DNA of 64,000 nt from Blastococcus sp. VKM Ac-2987 (lineage in GTDB: Bacteria; Actinomycetota; Actinomycetes; Mycobacteriales; Geodermatophilaceae), in contig NZ_JAPVBG010000001.1 of assembly GCF_026967805.1 (NCBI RefSeq), positions 1,736,047-1,800,046 on the forward strand. Direction: 5' to 3'. Every line of letters starts with the position of its first letter. The stretch's first letter is position 1. Position numbers and translations under genes: made by a program. Under the pieces are notes generated by a model. That model was not told the DNA's origin and did not search any database. It was given only the letters and a program-made list of their open reading frames with translations. Below, piece after piece: positions 33,268 to 41,910 of the stretch.

Positions 33268-34742
33268 CCGCTCCCCCGTCCGCCCGGCGCACCTCGCCCC
33301 GGATCGTGCTCGTGCACACGGTCACCTTCCGGCAGGCCCGCCAGTTCGTGCCGGTGCTCATCCCGATCGGTGCCGCCACCGGGTTCGGCGGCGGCACGGG
33401 CACGGTCATCGCCCTCGTCGTGGCCGTCACGCTCTTCTCCCTCGCGGCCGCCGCCGTGACCTGGTGGCGGTTCGGCTACGCCGACGGCCCGACGGCGGTC
33501 GTGGTCACCCGCGGCCTGCTCTCCCGCTCGGTGCGCACCGTGCCCAACGACCGCATCCGTGGCGTGGAGGTGGAGGCGCCCGCGCTGCACCGCCTGTTCG
33601 GGCTGGTCCGGGTGCGCATCGACGCCGCCGCCGGCACCGCCGCCGGGCAGGAGGAGGAGCTGGTCGTCGACGGCGTCCCGCGCGCCGAGGGCGACCGGCT
33701 GCGGGTCGCCGTCCTCACCCACCGCTCCGTACCGCCGGCGCAGCCGGACGCCGGTGCGCCCGCGCCACCGGAGGAGGAGCTCTCCCGCTGGGACAACCGG
33801 TGGCTGTTCTACGCACCCCTGGTCGGCAGCTACCTGGCGCTGCCGCTGGCCGGGATCGGCGCGCTGTTCCGGCTCGGTGAGGAGCTGCCCGACGACCTGC
33901 TCGACCGCCTCCCCGACGTCGACGTCCCGTCCGGGTGGGTGATCGGCGCGGTCGTCCTCGGCATGCTGCTGCTGGTCCTCGCCGGGGCGGTCGTCGGCGC
34001 CGCGATCGTCAACTGGGGCTTCCGGCTGGTGCTGCGCGGCAGCACGCTGGTGGCCGTCCGCGGCCTGTTCACCCGGCGGCACACCGAGCTGGAGCTCGAC
34101 CGCATCCGCGGCGTCGCCGTCTCCGAGGGCCTGGGCATGCGGCTGGTTGGGGCGGCGCGCGCCGGCGCCCTGGTCACCGGCCTGGGCGACGCCGAACGGC
34201 GCGGCCAGCTGCTGCCGCTCGGGCCCCGCGCCGACGCGTGGACGCTGACCCACCGGCTGGTCGACGACCCCGGCCCGCTGCGCGCCCACCCCTCGGCCGC
34301 GCTGCGCCGGCGGATCGTGCGGGCGCTGACCGTCGGGCTGTCGGTCAGCGCCGGCGGAGCGGTGCTGCTGACCACCGCCGGCCGCTGGGACGTGCTCCTG
34401 GTCGGCATCGCGCTGACCGTGCTCGGCGTGCCCCTCGCCTACGGCCTCTACGGGGCGCTCGGGCACGCGGCGGGCCCGCACTCGTTCAGCGTGCGGCGCG
34501 GCTGGCTGGTGCGCGAGCAGGTGGTGCTCGAGCAGCGCGCGGTCGTCGGCTGGGAGATCCGGCAGTCGGTCTTCCAGCGGCGCGCGGGGCTGGCGACGGT
34601 CACCGCCTGCGTGGGGGCCGGCAGCGGCGGCTACGCGGCCGTCGACATGGCCGCGGGCGACGTCGCCGCCTTCACCCTCGCCGCCTCGGAGCCGTGGGCC
34701 GGCGCGCTGGCGCGGCCACGGCGGGACGGCGCCCGGATGTAG
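33264..34742 (+). CDS. PH-domain (bPH_2/DUF304) membrane protein, YdbT-like
   Basis: Partner of the preceding gene, 492 aa. Three bPH_2-like segments can be seen, each with the recurring GLLSRSVRTVPNDRIRGVEVE, RGLFTRRHTELELDRIRGVAVSEG and RGWLVREQVVLEQRAVVGWEIRQS pattern, alternating with three pairs of hydrophobic helices (about 30-70, 185-245, 355-405). This is the YdbT layout. GTG 33264 overlaps the upstream stop, so the two proteins are made together and probably form one membrane complex. Function in this organism unknown. Confidence 0.85.
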   Translation: MTAPPSARRTSPRIVLVHTVTFRQARQFVPVLIPIGAATGFGGGTGTVIALVVAVTLFSLAAAAVTWWRFGYADGPTAVVVTRGLLSRSVRTVPNDRIRGVEVEAPALHRLFGLVRVRIDAAAGTAAGQEEELVVDGVPRAEGDRLRVAVLTHRSVPPAQPDAGAPAPPEEELSRWDNRWLFYAPLVGSYLALPLAGIGALFRLGEELPDDLLDRLPDVDVPSGWVIGAVVLGMLLLVLAGAVVGAAIVNWGFRLVLRGSTLVAVRGLFTRRHTELELDRIRGVAVSEGLGMRLVGAARAGALVTGLGDAERRGQLLPLGPRADAWTLTHRLVDDPGPLRAHPSAALRRRIVRALTVGLSVSAGGAVLLTTAGRWDVLLVGIALTVLGVPLAYGLYGALGHAAGPHSFSVRRGWLVREQVVLEQRAVVGWEIRQSVFQRRAGLATVTACVGAGSGGYAAVDMAAGDVAAFTLAASEPWAGALARPRRDGARM

Positions 34743-34760
34743 GGAAGGGAAACCTTCCCT
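34741..34760. terminator. Terminator hairpin with GAAA tetraloop
   Basis: AGGGAAGG (34741-34748), GAAA loop, CCTTCCCT (34753-34760): perfect 8-bp stem overlapping the YdbT-like stop codon, between convergent genes. Confidence 0.75.
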
Positions 34761-34819
34761 GACCCGCGCTTGTCGATCACGGCCCCGGGTAGCGGGCGAT
34801 CGATGTCACCTCGGCGAGC

Positions 34820-35542
34820 TCACCCCGCGAGCCCGCCCGCCGGCCTGCCCGACCCGCCGGGGTCCTTGCCGAGACCCACCCGGCCGGCCAGCGCCGCCGC
34901 CTCCACCCGGGTCGTCACGTCCAGCCGCCGCAGCAGGTGGGCGACGAGGCGCTTGGCCGTCCGCTCCGAGACGTGCAGCGTCGTCGCGAGGTCCACGGTG
35001 CTCGTGCCGTCGGCGATCAGCCGCCACAGCCGCCGCTCGTCGGCGGTCAGCGTGTCGGCGATCGTCTGCTGCCCGGACGGCGTCGCCTCGTCGAGCAGCT
35101 GGCGCAGCACCGCCTCGGGCAGCACCGACCACCCGTCCAGGACGGCGAGCAGCGGCCGCACCAGCGCCTCGGGGTCGGCGGTCTTGGGCAGGAAGCCCGA
35201 CGCGCCGGCGCGCAGCGCCTCGATCGCGGCGTCGGCCTCGGCCAGCCCGGAGAGCGCGACCACCCGGACCAGCGGATCGGCCCGCCGGATCGCCGCGATG
35301 GCCCTGGTCCCGCCGGGCGGCGGCATGTGCAGGTCGACGATGGCCACGTCGGCGTGGTGCCGGCGCACCAGCGCCGCGGCGGCCGACGCGTCCTCCGTGG
35401 TCCCCACCACCCGGACCCTGCCCCCGCTGAGCCCCGGCAGCAGCAGGCTCAGCCCACGCGTGAACAGCGGGTGGTCGTCGACGACGACCACGTCCACCGG
35501 CGGCCTGCGGTCAGCAGCGGTCGCGCCGTCGGTCTCTCCCAC
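34820..35542 (-). CDS. LuxR/NarL-type response regulator
   Basis: Response regulator of 240 aa. Receiver domain (about 18-140) with the acidic pair in VVVVDDHPLF, phosphoacceptor Asp in VAIVDLHMPP and Lys in FLPKT. The C-terminal HTH (about 165-220) reads LTADERRLWRLIADGTSTVDLATTLHVSERTAKRLVAHLLRRL, a LuxR-like helix set in which the first part departs from the usual T-x-R-E consensus. GTG 35542 has AGGAG upstream. Divergent from a histidine kinase gene with only 60 bp between starts, so the two form a likely pair. Confidence 0.87.
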   Translation of the reverse strand: MGETDGATAADRRPPVDVVVVDDHPLFTRGLSLLLPGLSGGRVRVVGTTEDASAAAALVRRHHADVAIVDLHMPPPGGTRAIAAIRRADPLVRVVALSGLAEADAAIEALRAGASGFLPKTADPEALVRPLLAVLDGWSVLPEAVLRQLLDEATPSGQQTIADTLTADERRLWRLIADGTSTVDLATTLHVSERTAKRLVAHLLRRLDVTTRVEAAALAGRVGLGKDPGGSGRPAGGLAG

Positions 35543-35602
35543 ATCGCTCCTGACGGTCGGTGCGTCTCCCGGCGCCCCCGGCCGGCGCCCGAGGAGGTGC
35601 CC

Positions 35603-36340
35603 GTGACCCTGGCTGCCGACACGCAGGCGTCCACACGCAGTCCTGGCCTGCTCAACGATCTCGCCCGAGTGCTGCGCGCGCATCTGCCGCGCCCGCACCG
35701 GGCGTCCGCCGCCGAACCGGAGGCGCCCAGCCCCGAGGACGCCGTCATGCGCGCGCTCTGTCACGACATGCGGAGCCCGCTCGCCTCCCTGGAGGCCGTG
35801 CTGGGCTCCTTGGACCGCACCCCCGCGCAGGCCGGCGAGCTGCTGGCCCTGGCCCGGGCACAGACCGCGCACCTGTCGTCGATGCTGCGCACCGCGGACG
35901 CCACCGGGGGCGCGCAGCGGCGGTCGGCGGGCACCCGCCGCCTCGGCGACGTGCTGCGGGCGTCGGTGTCCACCTCGGGGCTGCCCCGGTCACAGCTCAC
36001 CTGCGAGGTCGCGGACGACGCCGGGGACGTCCGTGTCGCCGACGCCCGCGTGCAACGGATCCTGATCAACCTGCTGGAGAACGCCCACCGCCACGGGGAC
36101 GGCGCCCCGGTGCGCCTGCGGGTGACCGCCCGCGCCGGCTGGGTCGACCTGGCGCTGAGCCAGACCGGGGTGCCGGTCGACCGCGTCGTCCAGCACCTGC
36201 AGACGTCGAAGCCGCCGGTGGACCTCACCGGGCTCGGGCTGTGGTCGGTGCAGCGGCAGGCCGGCGAGCTCGGGGGCCGGGTGCTGTGGTTCGAGGAGGG
36301 CGAGACCTTCACCCTCCTGGTGCAGCTCCCCGATCGCTGA
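35603..36340 (+). CDS. Soluble histidine kinase-like protein with altered ATP-binding G1 box
   Basis: Protein of 245 aa without membrane helices. An H-box-like stretch CHDMRSPLASLEAVL (about residue 54) is followed by a HATPase_c region with N-box LLENAHRHG (about 157-165). Where a D-x-G-x-G G1 box is expected the sequence reads ALSQTGVPVDRVV, so the conserved Asp that contacts adenine is absent; a G2-like G-L-G-L-W-S-V-Q follows. It may be a pseudokinase or use a divergent nucleotide site. GTG 35603 has GAGGAGG five nt upstream. Divergent from the response regulator gene. Confidence 0.8.
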   Translation: MTLAADTQASTRSPGLLNDLARVLRAHLPRPHRASAAEPEAPSPEDAVMRALCHDMRSPLASLEAVLGSLDRTPAQAGELLALARAQTAHLSSMLRTADATGGAQRRSAGTRRLGDVLRASVSTSGLPRSQLTCEVADDAGDVRVADARVQRILINLLENAHRHGDGAPVRLRVTARAGWVDLALSQTGVPVDRVVQHLQTSKPPVDLTGLGLWSVQRQAGELGGRVLWFEEGETFTLLVQLPDR

Positions 36341-36347
36341 GGAGGTT

Positions 36348-36385
36348 GGCACCGGCGGGCCACCGGACGGCACCGGTGGGCCACC
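36348..36385. repeat. Two 17-bp direct repeats, able to form a hairpin
   Basis: GGCACCGGCGGGCCACC (36348-36364) and GGCACCGGTGGGCCACC (36369-36385) differ at one base with a 21-bp period. Inside them CCACCGG-acggca-CCGGTGG can form a 7-bp hairpin. It may end the upstream kinase gene or act as an operator of the catalase gene. Confidence 0.6.
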
Positions 36386-36449
36386 CGGGGCGGGCAGATC
36401 CCCTGTGTCACCGCATTCGCGGGACGGCGACGACGCAGAGGAGAACACC

Positions 36450-37310
36450 GTGTTCACGCACACCCAGGCGCTGCAGTACGAGGCCAAGCCCGACGGCCCG
36501 GACCCGGACTTCGCGCGCAAGCTCCAGGAGGTCCTCGGCGGTCAGTGGGGCGAGATGACCGTCGCCACGCAGTACCTGCTGCAGGGCTGGAACTGCCGGC
36601 TGCCCGGCAAGTACAAGGACATGCTCCTCTCGATCGGCACCGAGGAGCTCGCGCACGTCGAGATCCTCGTGACGATGATCGACCGGCTGCTCGACCACAT
36701 GCCGCTCAAGCCCGACGCCTCGGACCGCACCAAGGAGGCCGCGGCCGGCTACGGCCAGCACAACCCGCAGCACCCGCTCACCAACGGCGGCGGCGCGTCC
36801 TACATGGACAGCATGGGCAACCCCTGGACCGGCGCCTACGTGACCGCCAGCGGCAACCTGATGGCCGACTTCCACTACAACGCCACCGCCGAGATGCAGG
36901 GCCGGCTGCAGGTCTCCCGGCTCTACAACATGACCGACGACCCGGGCGTGAAGGAGACCCTGAGGTTCCTGATCGCCCGTGACCACATGCACCAGATGCA
37001 GTGGCTCGCCGCGATCGAGGAGCTCAAGGCCGACGGGCTCGAGGGCATCCCGGTGCCCGAGGCCTTCCCGATCGAGGAGGAGCCGGGCGACGCCGGCTAC
37101 GCCTTCATCCTCGCCTCCGACGGCCCCGAGGCGGCCGCCGGCCGCTGGGCGCACGGCCCGACCCCGGACGGTCGCGGCGAGTTCACCGCCCGCCCGATCG
37201 AGGCCGCCGCCGACGCCCCGGTGCTGCCCCCGGGCGACCCGCGCCTGTTCGGCACGCCGCAGATGCCGGGTCAGTCGATGCTGCAGAAGGCCAAGGACCT
37301 GCTCACCTGA
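36450..37310 (+). CDS. Manganese catalase (non-heme)
   Basis: Dimanganese catalase of 286 aa that disproportionates hydrogen peroxide. All five metal ligands known from the Lactobacillus plantarum enzyme fall at the same residue numbers: E35, E66, H69, E148 and H181. The four-helix bundle core spans about 20-190; the C-terminal tail includes QMPGQSMLQKAKDLLT. GTG 36450 has AGGAG seven nt upstream. Cytoplasmic. Suits an organism facing desiccation and radiation-derived peroxide, but that is inference. Confidence 0.94.
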   Translation: MFTHTQALQYEAKPDGPDPDFARKLQEVLGGQWGEMTVATQYLLQGWNCRLPGKYKDMLLSIGTEELAHVEILVTMIDRLLDHMPLKPDASDRTKEAAAGYGQHNPQHPLTNGGGASYMDSMGNPWTGAYVTASGNLMADFHYNATAEMQGRLQVSRLYNMTDDPGVKETLRFLIARDHMHQMQWLAAIEELKADGLEGIPVPEAFPIEEEPGDAGYAFILASDGPEAAAGRWAHGPTPDGRGEFTARPIEAAADAPVLPPGDPRLFGTPQMPGQSMLQKAKDLLT

Positions 37311-37411
37311 GGTCCCGCACCACCCCGTTGCGCCGTCGCCGTGCCGGTGGCCCACCCCCTCGCGGGTGCGGCCGCCGGCCCGGCGGGCCACCCTCTCCCG
37401 GAGGTCCTGCC

Positions 37412-37690
37412 GTGCACCCCCACCTGCACCTGCCCCGCCTGCCCGTCCCCGCGGTCCTGCTCTCCGTGGTCTACCTCGCCGCGATCGCCGTCGCGGTCAG
37501 CGCCCCCGGCCGGCACGCGGTCGCGGGCCTCGTCGTCCTCACCGGTCTGGTCGCCCGCTGGGCCGTCCGCGCCCGCCGCCCCGAGCGCTCGACCACCCCG
37601 GTGGCGCTCGCCGTCGCGGGCACGGCCACCGCGGTCGACGCCGTCCTCAGTCCCGAGCCGGCGGCGGCCCCGGTCCGCGCCGCCGCCTGA
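37412..37690 (+). CDS. Small two-helix membrane protein
   Basis: Hypothetical protein of 92 aa not recognised by family. GTG 37412 follows GGAGG with seven nt. After a His/Pro-rich start come two hydrophobic helices (LPVPAVLLSVVYLAAIAVAVSA and AVAGLVVLTGLVARWAV), a basic turn, then an Ala-rich possible third helix. It lies 101 bp after the Mn-catalase gene on the same strand, followed by a strong terminator, so it may be cotranscribed with it. No function can be assigned. Confidence 0.65.
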   Translation: MHPHLHLPRLPVPAVLLSVVYLAAIAVAVSAPGRHAVAGLVVLTGLVARWAVRARRPERSTTPVALAVAGTATAVDAVLSPEPAAAPVRAAA

Positions 37691-37727
37691 TCCTTCCCAC
37701 GAACACGCCGGTACCGCAGGAACGCGC

Positions 37728-37762
37728 GAGGCGCGCGCCCCCGCAGGGGACGCGCGCCTCGG
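37728..37762. terminator. Strong stem-loop between convergent genes
   Basis: CGAGGCGCGCG near 37728-37738 pairs with CGCGCGCCTCG near 37751-37761; outer GGTACCGC arms near 37710 and 37764 may extend it. Confidence 0.7.
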
Positions 37763-37771
37763 CGGTACCGC

Positions 37772-39382
37772 TCAGTGGTCGACGGCCTTCTCCGCCCCGA
37801 TGCCGGTGAAGGCACGGACCTCGAGCTCGGCCCACTTCGCCTCGTTCGGCTTCTCCTTGGTGAGCACCGTGCCCAGGTAGCCGAGCAGGAACGACGCCGG
37901 GATCGACACCAGGCCCGGGTTGCGCAGCGGGAACCAGGCGAAATCGGCGTTCGGCAGCATCGACGTCTCCGTGCCGGACACGACCGGCGAGAAGATGATC
38001 AGCCCGACGCAGATGATCAGGCCGCCGTAGATCGACCAGAGCGCGCCCTGAGTGGTGAACCTCTTCCAGAACAGCGTGTAGAGGATCGTCGGCAGGTTGG
38101 CCGACGCCGCCACCGCGAAGGCCAGGGCGACCAGGAAGGCGATGTTGATCCCCGCCCGCAACGCCAGGATCCCTCCGCCGATCGCCACCGCGCCGATCAC
38201 GATGGCGGTGACCCGGGCGACCTTGACCTCCCCGTTCGGCGGCACCTCACCCTTCTTGATCACCGAGGCGTAGACGTCGTGCGCGAAGGACGCCGACGCG
38301 GTGATCGTCAGTCCCGCGACGACGGCGAGGATCGTGGCGAAGGCGACACCGGCGATGATGCCCAGCAGCACGGTGCCGCCGAGCTCGAACGCCAGCAGCG
38401 GCGCCGCGGCATTGACGCCGCCGGGCGCGGCGAGGATCGACTCAGAGCCGACCAGGGCGCCCGCGCCGTAGCCGATGACCAGGCTGAACAGGTAGAAGAT
38501 GCCGATCAGCCAGATCGCCCAGACCACGGACTTGCGCGCGTCCTTCGCGGTCGGGACGGTGTAGAAGCGCATCAGCACGTGCGGCAGTCCGGCGGTGCCG
38601 AGCACCAGCGCCAGCCCGAGGCTGATGAAGTCCAGGCGGGTGGTGTCGCTGGCTCCGTACTGCGCGCCCGGGTTGAGCACCGACTCGCTGCCCGCGCTCG
38701 TGACGGCACCGCCGAGCAGGGACGACAGGTTGAAGCCGTACTTGCCCAGCACCCAGACCGTCATGACGAAGGCGCCTGCGATCAGCAGCGTCGCCTTGAT
38801 CATCTGCACGTACGTGGTGCCGCGCATGCCGCCGACGAGGACGTAGAAGATCATCAGCGCGCCGACGATGGTGACGACCAGCGCTTCGGCCACCGGCCCG
38901 CTCACGCCCAGCAGCAGGGCGACGAGGCCACCGGCGCCGGCCATCTGCGCCAGGAGGTAGAACAGCGACACCGCCAGCGTCGAGATGGCGGCCGCGGTGC
39001 GCACCGGGCCCTGCCGCATCCGGAAGGCGAGGACGTCGGCCATGGTGAACCGGGCGGTGTTGCGCATCAGCTCGGCGACCAGCAGCAGTGCGACCAGCCA
39101 CGCCACGAGGAAGCCGATGGAGTACAGGAAGCCGTCGTAGCCGTACAGGGCGATCGCCCCGGCGATGCCGAGGAACGAGGCGGCAGACAGGTAGTCGCCG
39201 GCGATCGCCAGGCCGTTCTGCGTCCCGGTGATGTTGCGCCCGGCGGCGTAGTAGTCGGCCGCGCTCTTGTTGGTCCGGCTGGCCCGGAACGTGATGAACA
39301 GGGTGACGAGGACGAAGGCGCCGAAGATCGAGATGTTGATCGCCGGGCTGCCGATCGTCTCGGCAGCGAGAAGGTCAGGCAC
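37772..39382 (-). CDS. actP: Cation/acetate symporter (solute:sodium symporter family)
   Basis: Membrane transporter of 536 aa with about thirteen helices. SSS-family signatures: AADYYAAGRNITGTQNGLAIAGDYLSAASFLGIAG at the N-terminus and the sodium-site helix region around FATILAVVAGLTITASASFAHD. The close ActP/YjcG-like layout, together with the coupled DUF485 gene (YjcH-like, 8-bp overlap), makes uptake of acetate or a related short monocarboxylate likely. The GTG start is inside the DUF485 gene's end. A second symporter unit and a LytS/LytR-type system lie just upstream on the same strand. Confidence 0.9.
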   Translation of the reverse strand: MPDLLAAETIGSPAINISIFGAFVLVTLFITFRASRTNKSAADYYAAGRNITGTQNGLAIAGDYLSAASFLGIAGAIALYGYDGFLYSIGFLVAWLVALLLVAELMRNTARFTMADVLAFRMRQGPVRTAAAISTLAVSLFYLLAQMAGAGGLVALLLGVSGPVAEALVVTIVGALMIFYVLVGGMRGTTYVQMIKATLLIAGAFVMTVWVLGKYGFNLSSLLGGAVTSAGSESVLNPGAQYGASDTTRLDFISLGLALVLGTAGLPHVLMRFYTVPTAKDARKSVVWAIWLIGIFYLFSLVIGYGAGALVGSESILAAPGGVNAAAPLLAFELGGTVLLGIIAGVAFATILAVVAGLTITASASFAHDVYASVIKKGEVPPNGEVKVARVTAIVIGAVAIGGGILALRAGINIAFLVALAFAVAASANLPTILYTLFWKRFTTQGALWSIYGGLIICVGLIIFSPVVSGTETSMLPNADFAWFPLRNPGLVSIPASFLLGYLGTVLTKEKPNEAKWAELEVRAFTGIGAEKAVDH

Positions 39383-39767
39383 GCGTGGCTCCCCCGGTCG
39401 TCGGGTCGGTGCCGGTGACGTCCGGCGCGAACTCGTGGGCCTCGAGACGCTCGCGCATCTCGTCGGCGATGGGGTCGGTCCGGCGGTTGGCGTGCGCGAC
39501 GTAGAGGTGCGTGATCACGAACGTCGTCACGAACTGGGCGAGCCCCAGCAGGATCCCCACGTTGACGTTGCCGAACACCTGCGTCGACATGAAGCCGGTC
39601 GCGTAGGTCGAGAGCAGGACGTACAGCAGGTACCAGGCGAGGAACGCCACGGTCATCGGGAAGGCGAAGCTGCGGAAGCGCTTCTTCAACTCCACGAACT
39701 CCGGCGAGTCCTGCGCGGCGCGGTACTCCTCGGGCGTCAGCAGACGCCGTTCCTGTGGATCGGTCAA
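39375..39767 (-). CDS. DUF485 membrane protein, partner of ActP (YjcH-like)
   Basis: Small membrane protein of 130 aa, with two hydrophobic helices (FAFPMTVAFLAWYLLYVLLS and VNVGILLGLAQFVTTFVITHLYV), the DUF485 arrangement seen next to actP in many bacteria. The start is the TTG at 39767: AGGAG lies 8 nt upstream and the protein then begins MTDPQERRLLTPEEYRA, like relatives; a longer open frame from 39836 lacks an SD sequence. Overlaps actP by 8 bp. Confidence 0.88.
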   Translation of the reverse strand: MTDPQERRLLTPEEYRAAQDSPEFVELKKRFRSFAFPMTVAFLAWYLLYVLLSTYATGFMSTQVFGNVNVGILLGLAQFVTTFVITHLYVAHANRRTDPIADEMRERLEAHEFAPDVTGTDPTTGGATRA

Positions 39768-39810
39768 GGTTCGAGCTCCTGGTTCGATCGAGCGGGGCGT
39801 CGAGATGCGG

Positions 39811-39846
39811 ACAGTCGGGACTGTGAGCCCTGTCACGGTAGGGCTC
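39811..39846. promoter_or_regulatory. Two adjacent dyads upstream of the actP operon
   Basis: ACAGTCGGGACTGT (39811-39824, perfect 6+2+6 palindrome) is followed immediately by GAGCCCT-N8-AGGGCTC (39825-39846). They lie 44-79 bp upstream of the DUF485 start, where a promoter and operator should be; the second could alternatively be an attenuator or terminator. Confidence 0.5.
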
Positions 39847-39986
39847 CGTGTCCCGGCAGAGCACCGGTCGCGCCGCCGCTGCGCCGAGCGGTGAGCAGGA
39901 GTCGTCGTACGGCAGGTCCGGCGAGACGAGCGGTCACCCGGAGGCCGCGCTCCACCGCGGGGCTCGTCCCGGCCGGGGAGCCGGGC

Positions 39987-41507
39987 TCACCGCGGCAGGA
40001 CGCCGCGGTCCAGCTGCACCGCCTCGGGGGTGTGCAGCCGGATCATGGTCCGGGCGGTGTGCCGCGGCACCCGCCGGGGCGTCGTCAGGGAGACCCCCAC
40101 CATCGCGAGGAACGCCAGCGGGACGGTCCAGGCCGCCGGCTGGGCCAGCAGGGCGCCCGGCCAGCCGGTGGGGGTCACGCCGAGCAGGGTGGCGATCACC
40201 GCCGCGCCGGCGCAGCCGCCCCCGACCAGCATCCCGGCGATCGCGCCGGCGTCGGTCAGCCGGCGCCACCAGATCCCGAGCACGAGCAGCGGGCAGAAGG
40301 TGGACGCGGCGAAGGCGAAGGCCAGCCCGACCGCCCGTGCCACGCCCACCCCCTCGGCCAGCAGGGCCAGGCCCAGCGGGACGAGGACGGCGACGACGGC
40401 ACCGGCCTGGAAGGCGCGCACCCCGCCGAGCCGGCGGCCCAGCCCGTCCTGGCTGATGACGCCGGCCACCGCGACGGTCAGCCCCGACGACGTGGACAGG
40501 AACGCCGCGAACGCCCCGGCGGTGGTCAGCGCGGACAGGAGCTCACCCAGCGTGCCGGCCAGCATCCGGGACGGCAGCTCGAGCACCACCGACTCGGTGT
40601 TGCCGCTGGCGATCAGGTCCGGCGCGTAGAGCCGGCCCAGCCCGCCGTACACCGGCGGCAGGAGGTAGAAGAGCCCCAGCAGCGCCAGCACGAACAGCGT
40701 CGTGCGGCGCGCCGCCGCCCCGTCGGGGTTGGTGTAGAAGCGCACCACGACGTGCGGGAGGCCCATCGTGCCGAAGAACGTGGCGATGATGATCGAGTAC
40801 GTGGTGTAGAGCTGGTGGTCGCCGGTCCCGGCCAGCGGCGACTCCCAGGAGTCCCCGGGCGTCGTCCCGGTCGAGGCAGGGGACACCCCGCCGTCGCCGA
40901 GCCAGATGGTGACCATGAACAGCAGCGGGAACAGCAGCGCGGTGAGCTTCAGCCAGTACTGGAACGCCTGGACGAACGTGATGCTGCGCATGCCGCCGAA
41001 CAGCACGTTGACCAGCACCACCGTCGCGACGAGCACGCCGCCCAACCACGGGCCGGTACCCGTGGTGGCGGCCAGCGCGATCCCGGCGCCCTGGAACTGC
41101 GGCATGAGGTACAGCCAGCCGATGGCGACGACGAGCAGCGCGGACAGCCGGCGCACCCCCCGGGACTCCAGCCGGCTCTCGGCGAAGTCGGGCAGGGTGT
41201 AGGCGCCGGACCGGCGCAGCGGCGCGGCCACCAGGACCAGCAGGACGAGGTAGCCCGCCGTCCAGCCGACCGGGTACCACAGCATCTCCGTGCCGAACGC
41301 CAGCACCAGGCCGGCGACGCCGAGGAAGGATGCCGCGGAGAGGTACTCCCCGCCGATGGCCGAGGCGTTCAACGCGGGCCGCACGGTCCGCGAGGCCACG
41401 AAGAAGTCGCTGGTGGTGCGGGAGAACCGCCAGCCGTAGGCGCCGACCGCCAGCGTGGCCACGACGACGGCCGTGACCGCGACGACGCTGTAGCCCGCGG
41501 TGCTCAC
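39987..41507 (-). CDS. Solute:sodium symporter family transporter (second, ActP/MctP-like)
   Basis: Membrane symporter of 506 aa with about thirteen helices. The SSS opening SDFFVASRTVRPALNASAIGGEYLSAASFLGVAG and later AFAAFLSTSSGLTVAVAGVISQD mark the family; it is clearly paralogous to the downstream ActP. Start taken at GTG 41507 (VSTAGYSVVAVTAVVV), 25 nt after the small membrane protein gene. It is the last gene of an operon with the histidine kinase, response regulator and small partner protein, so its substrate (probably a monocarboxylate such as acetate or pyruvate) is likely the signal or target of that system. Confidence 0.87.
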   Translation of the reverse strand: MSTAGYSVVAVTAVVVATLAVGAYGWRFSRTTSDFFVASRTVRPALNASAIGGEYLSAASFLGVAGLVLAFGTEMLWYPVGWTAGYLVLLVLVAAPLRRSGAYTLPDFAESRLESRGVRRLSALLVVAIGWLYLMPQFQGAGIALAATTGTGPWLGGVLVATVVLVNVLFGGMRSITFVQAFQYWLKLTALLFPLLFMVTIWLGDGGVSPASTGTTPGDSWESPLAGTGDHQLYTTYSIIIATFFGTMGLPHVVVRFYTNPDGAAARRTTLFVLALLGLFYLLPPVYGGLGRLYAPDLIASGNTESVVLELPSRMLAGTLGELLSALTTAGAFAAFLSTSSGLTVAVAGVISQDGLGRRLGGVRAFQAGAVVAVLVPLGLALLAEGVGVARAVGLAFAFAASTFCPLLVLGIWWRRLTDAGAIAGMLVGGGCAGAAVIATLLGVTPTGWPGALLAQPAAWTVPLAFLAMVGVSLTTPRRVPRHTARTMIRLHTPEAVQLDRGVLPR

Positions 41508-41532
41508 GAGCGGCTGCCCGCCGGCCCGGGGA

Positions 41533-41907
41533 TCACGACCGGTCCAGGACGTCGGTGAAGGCGCGCTCGTTGCGCTCGGCGGCCCGGACGTAGAGCCAGC
41601 CGATCGCGAGCAGGAACGGGTAGACCGCGAACGCCAGGAGCAGCCACGGGAGCGGCACGGCGAGCACCTCGACGCTGGACAGCTCGGGCGCGAGCCAGAA
41701 CAGCAGGGGGATGCCGCCGACCACCACGGCGAGGGTGGCGAGGGCGAGCAGCGCCAGCCGGAGCTGGGAGCGCAGCAGCGAGGACATGTACACCTCACCC
41801 AGCGCGGTCTGCGCCTCGATCTCGCGGGCGACCGGGACCCGCTGCACGCGTGCGGCGCCGGTGCGCGGGCTGGTGACGCGCACCCGGCGGGGTGAGGGGT
41901 CCGGCAC
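41533..41907 (-). CDS. Small two-helix membrane protein, symporter partner
   Basis: Protein of 124 aa. After a basic 45-residue cytoplasmic start come two hydrophobic helices (LALLALATLAVVVGGIPLLFWLA and VPLPWLLLAFAVYPFLLAIGWLYV) and a charged tail. It holds the same position before a symporter gene as the DUF485 protein does before actP and has a similar topology, though the sequence has diverged. GTG 41907 is 3 nt after the response regulator stop, so it is part of the same operon. Probably assists the symporter. Confidence 0.75.
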   Translation of the reverse strand: MPDPSPRRVRVTSPRTGAARVQRVPVAREIEAQTALGEVYMSSLLRSQLRLALLALATLAVVVGGIPLLFWLAPELSSVEVLAVPLPWLLLAFAVYPFLLAIGWLYVRAAERNERAFTDVLDRS

Positions 41908-41910
41908 CGG

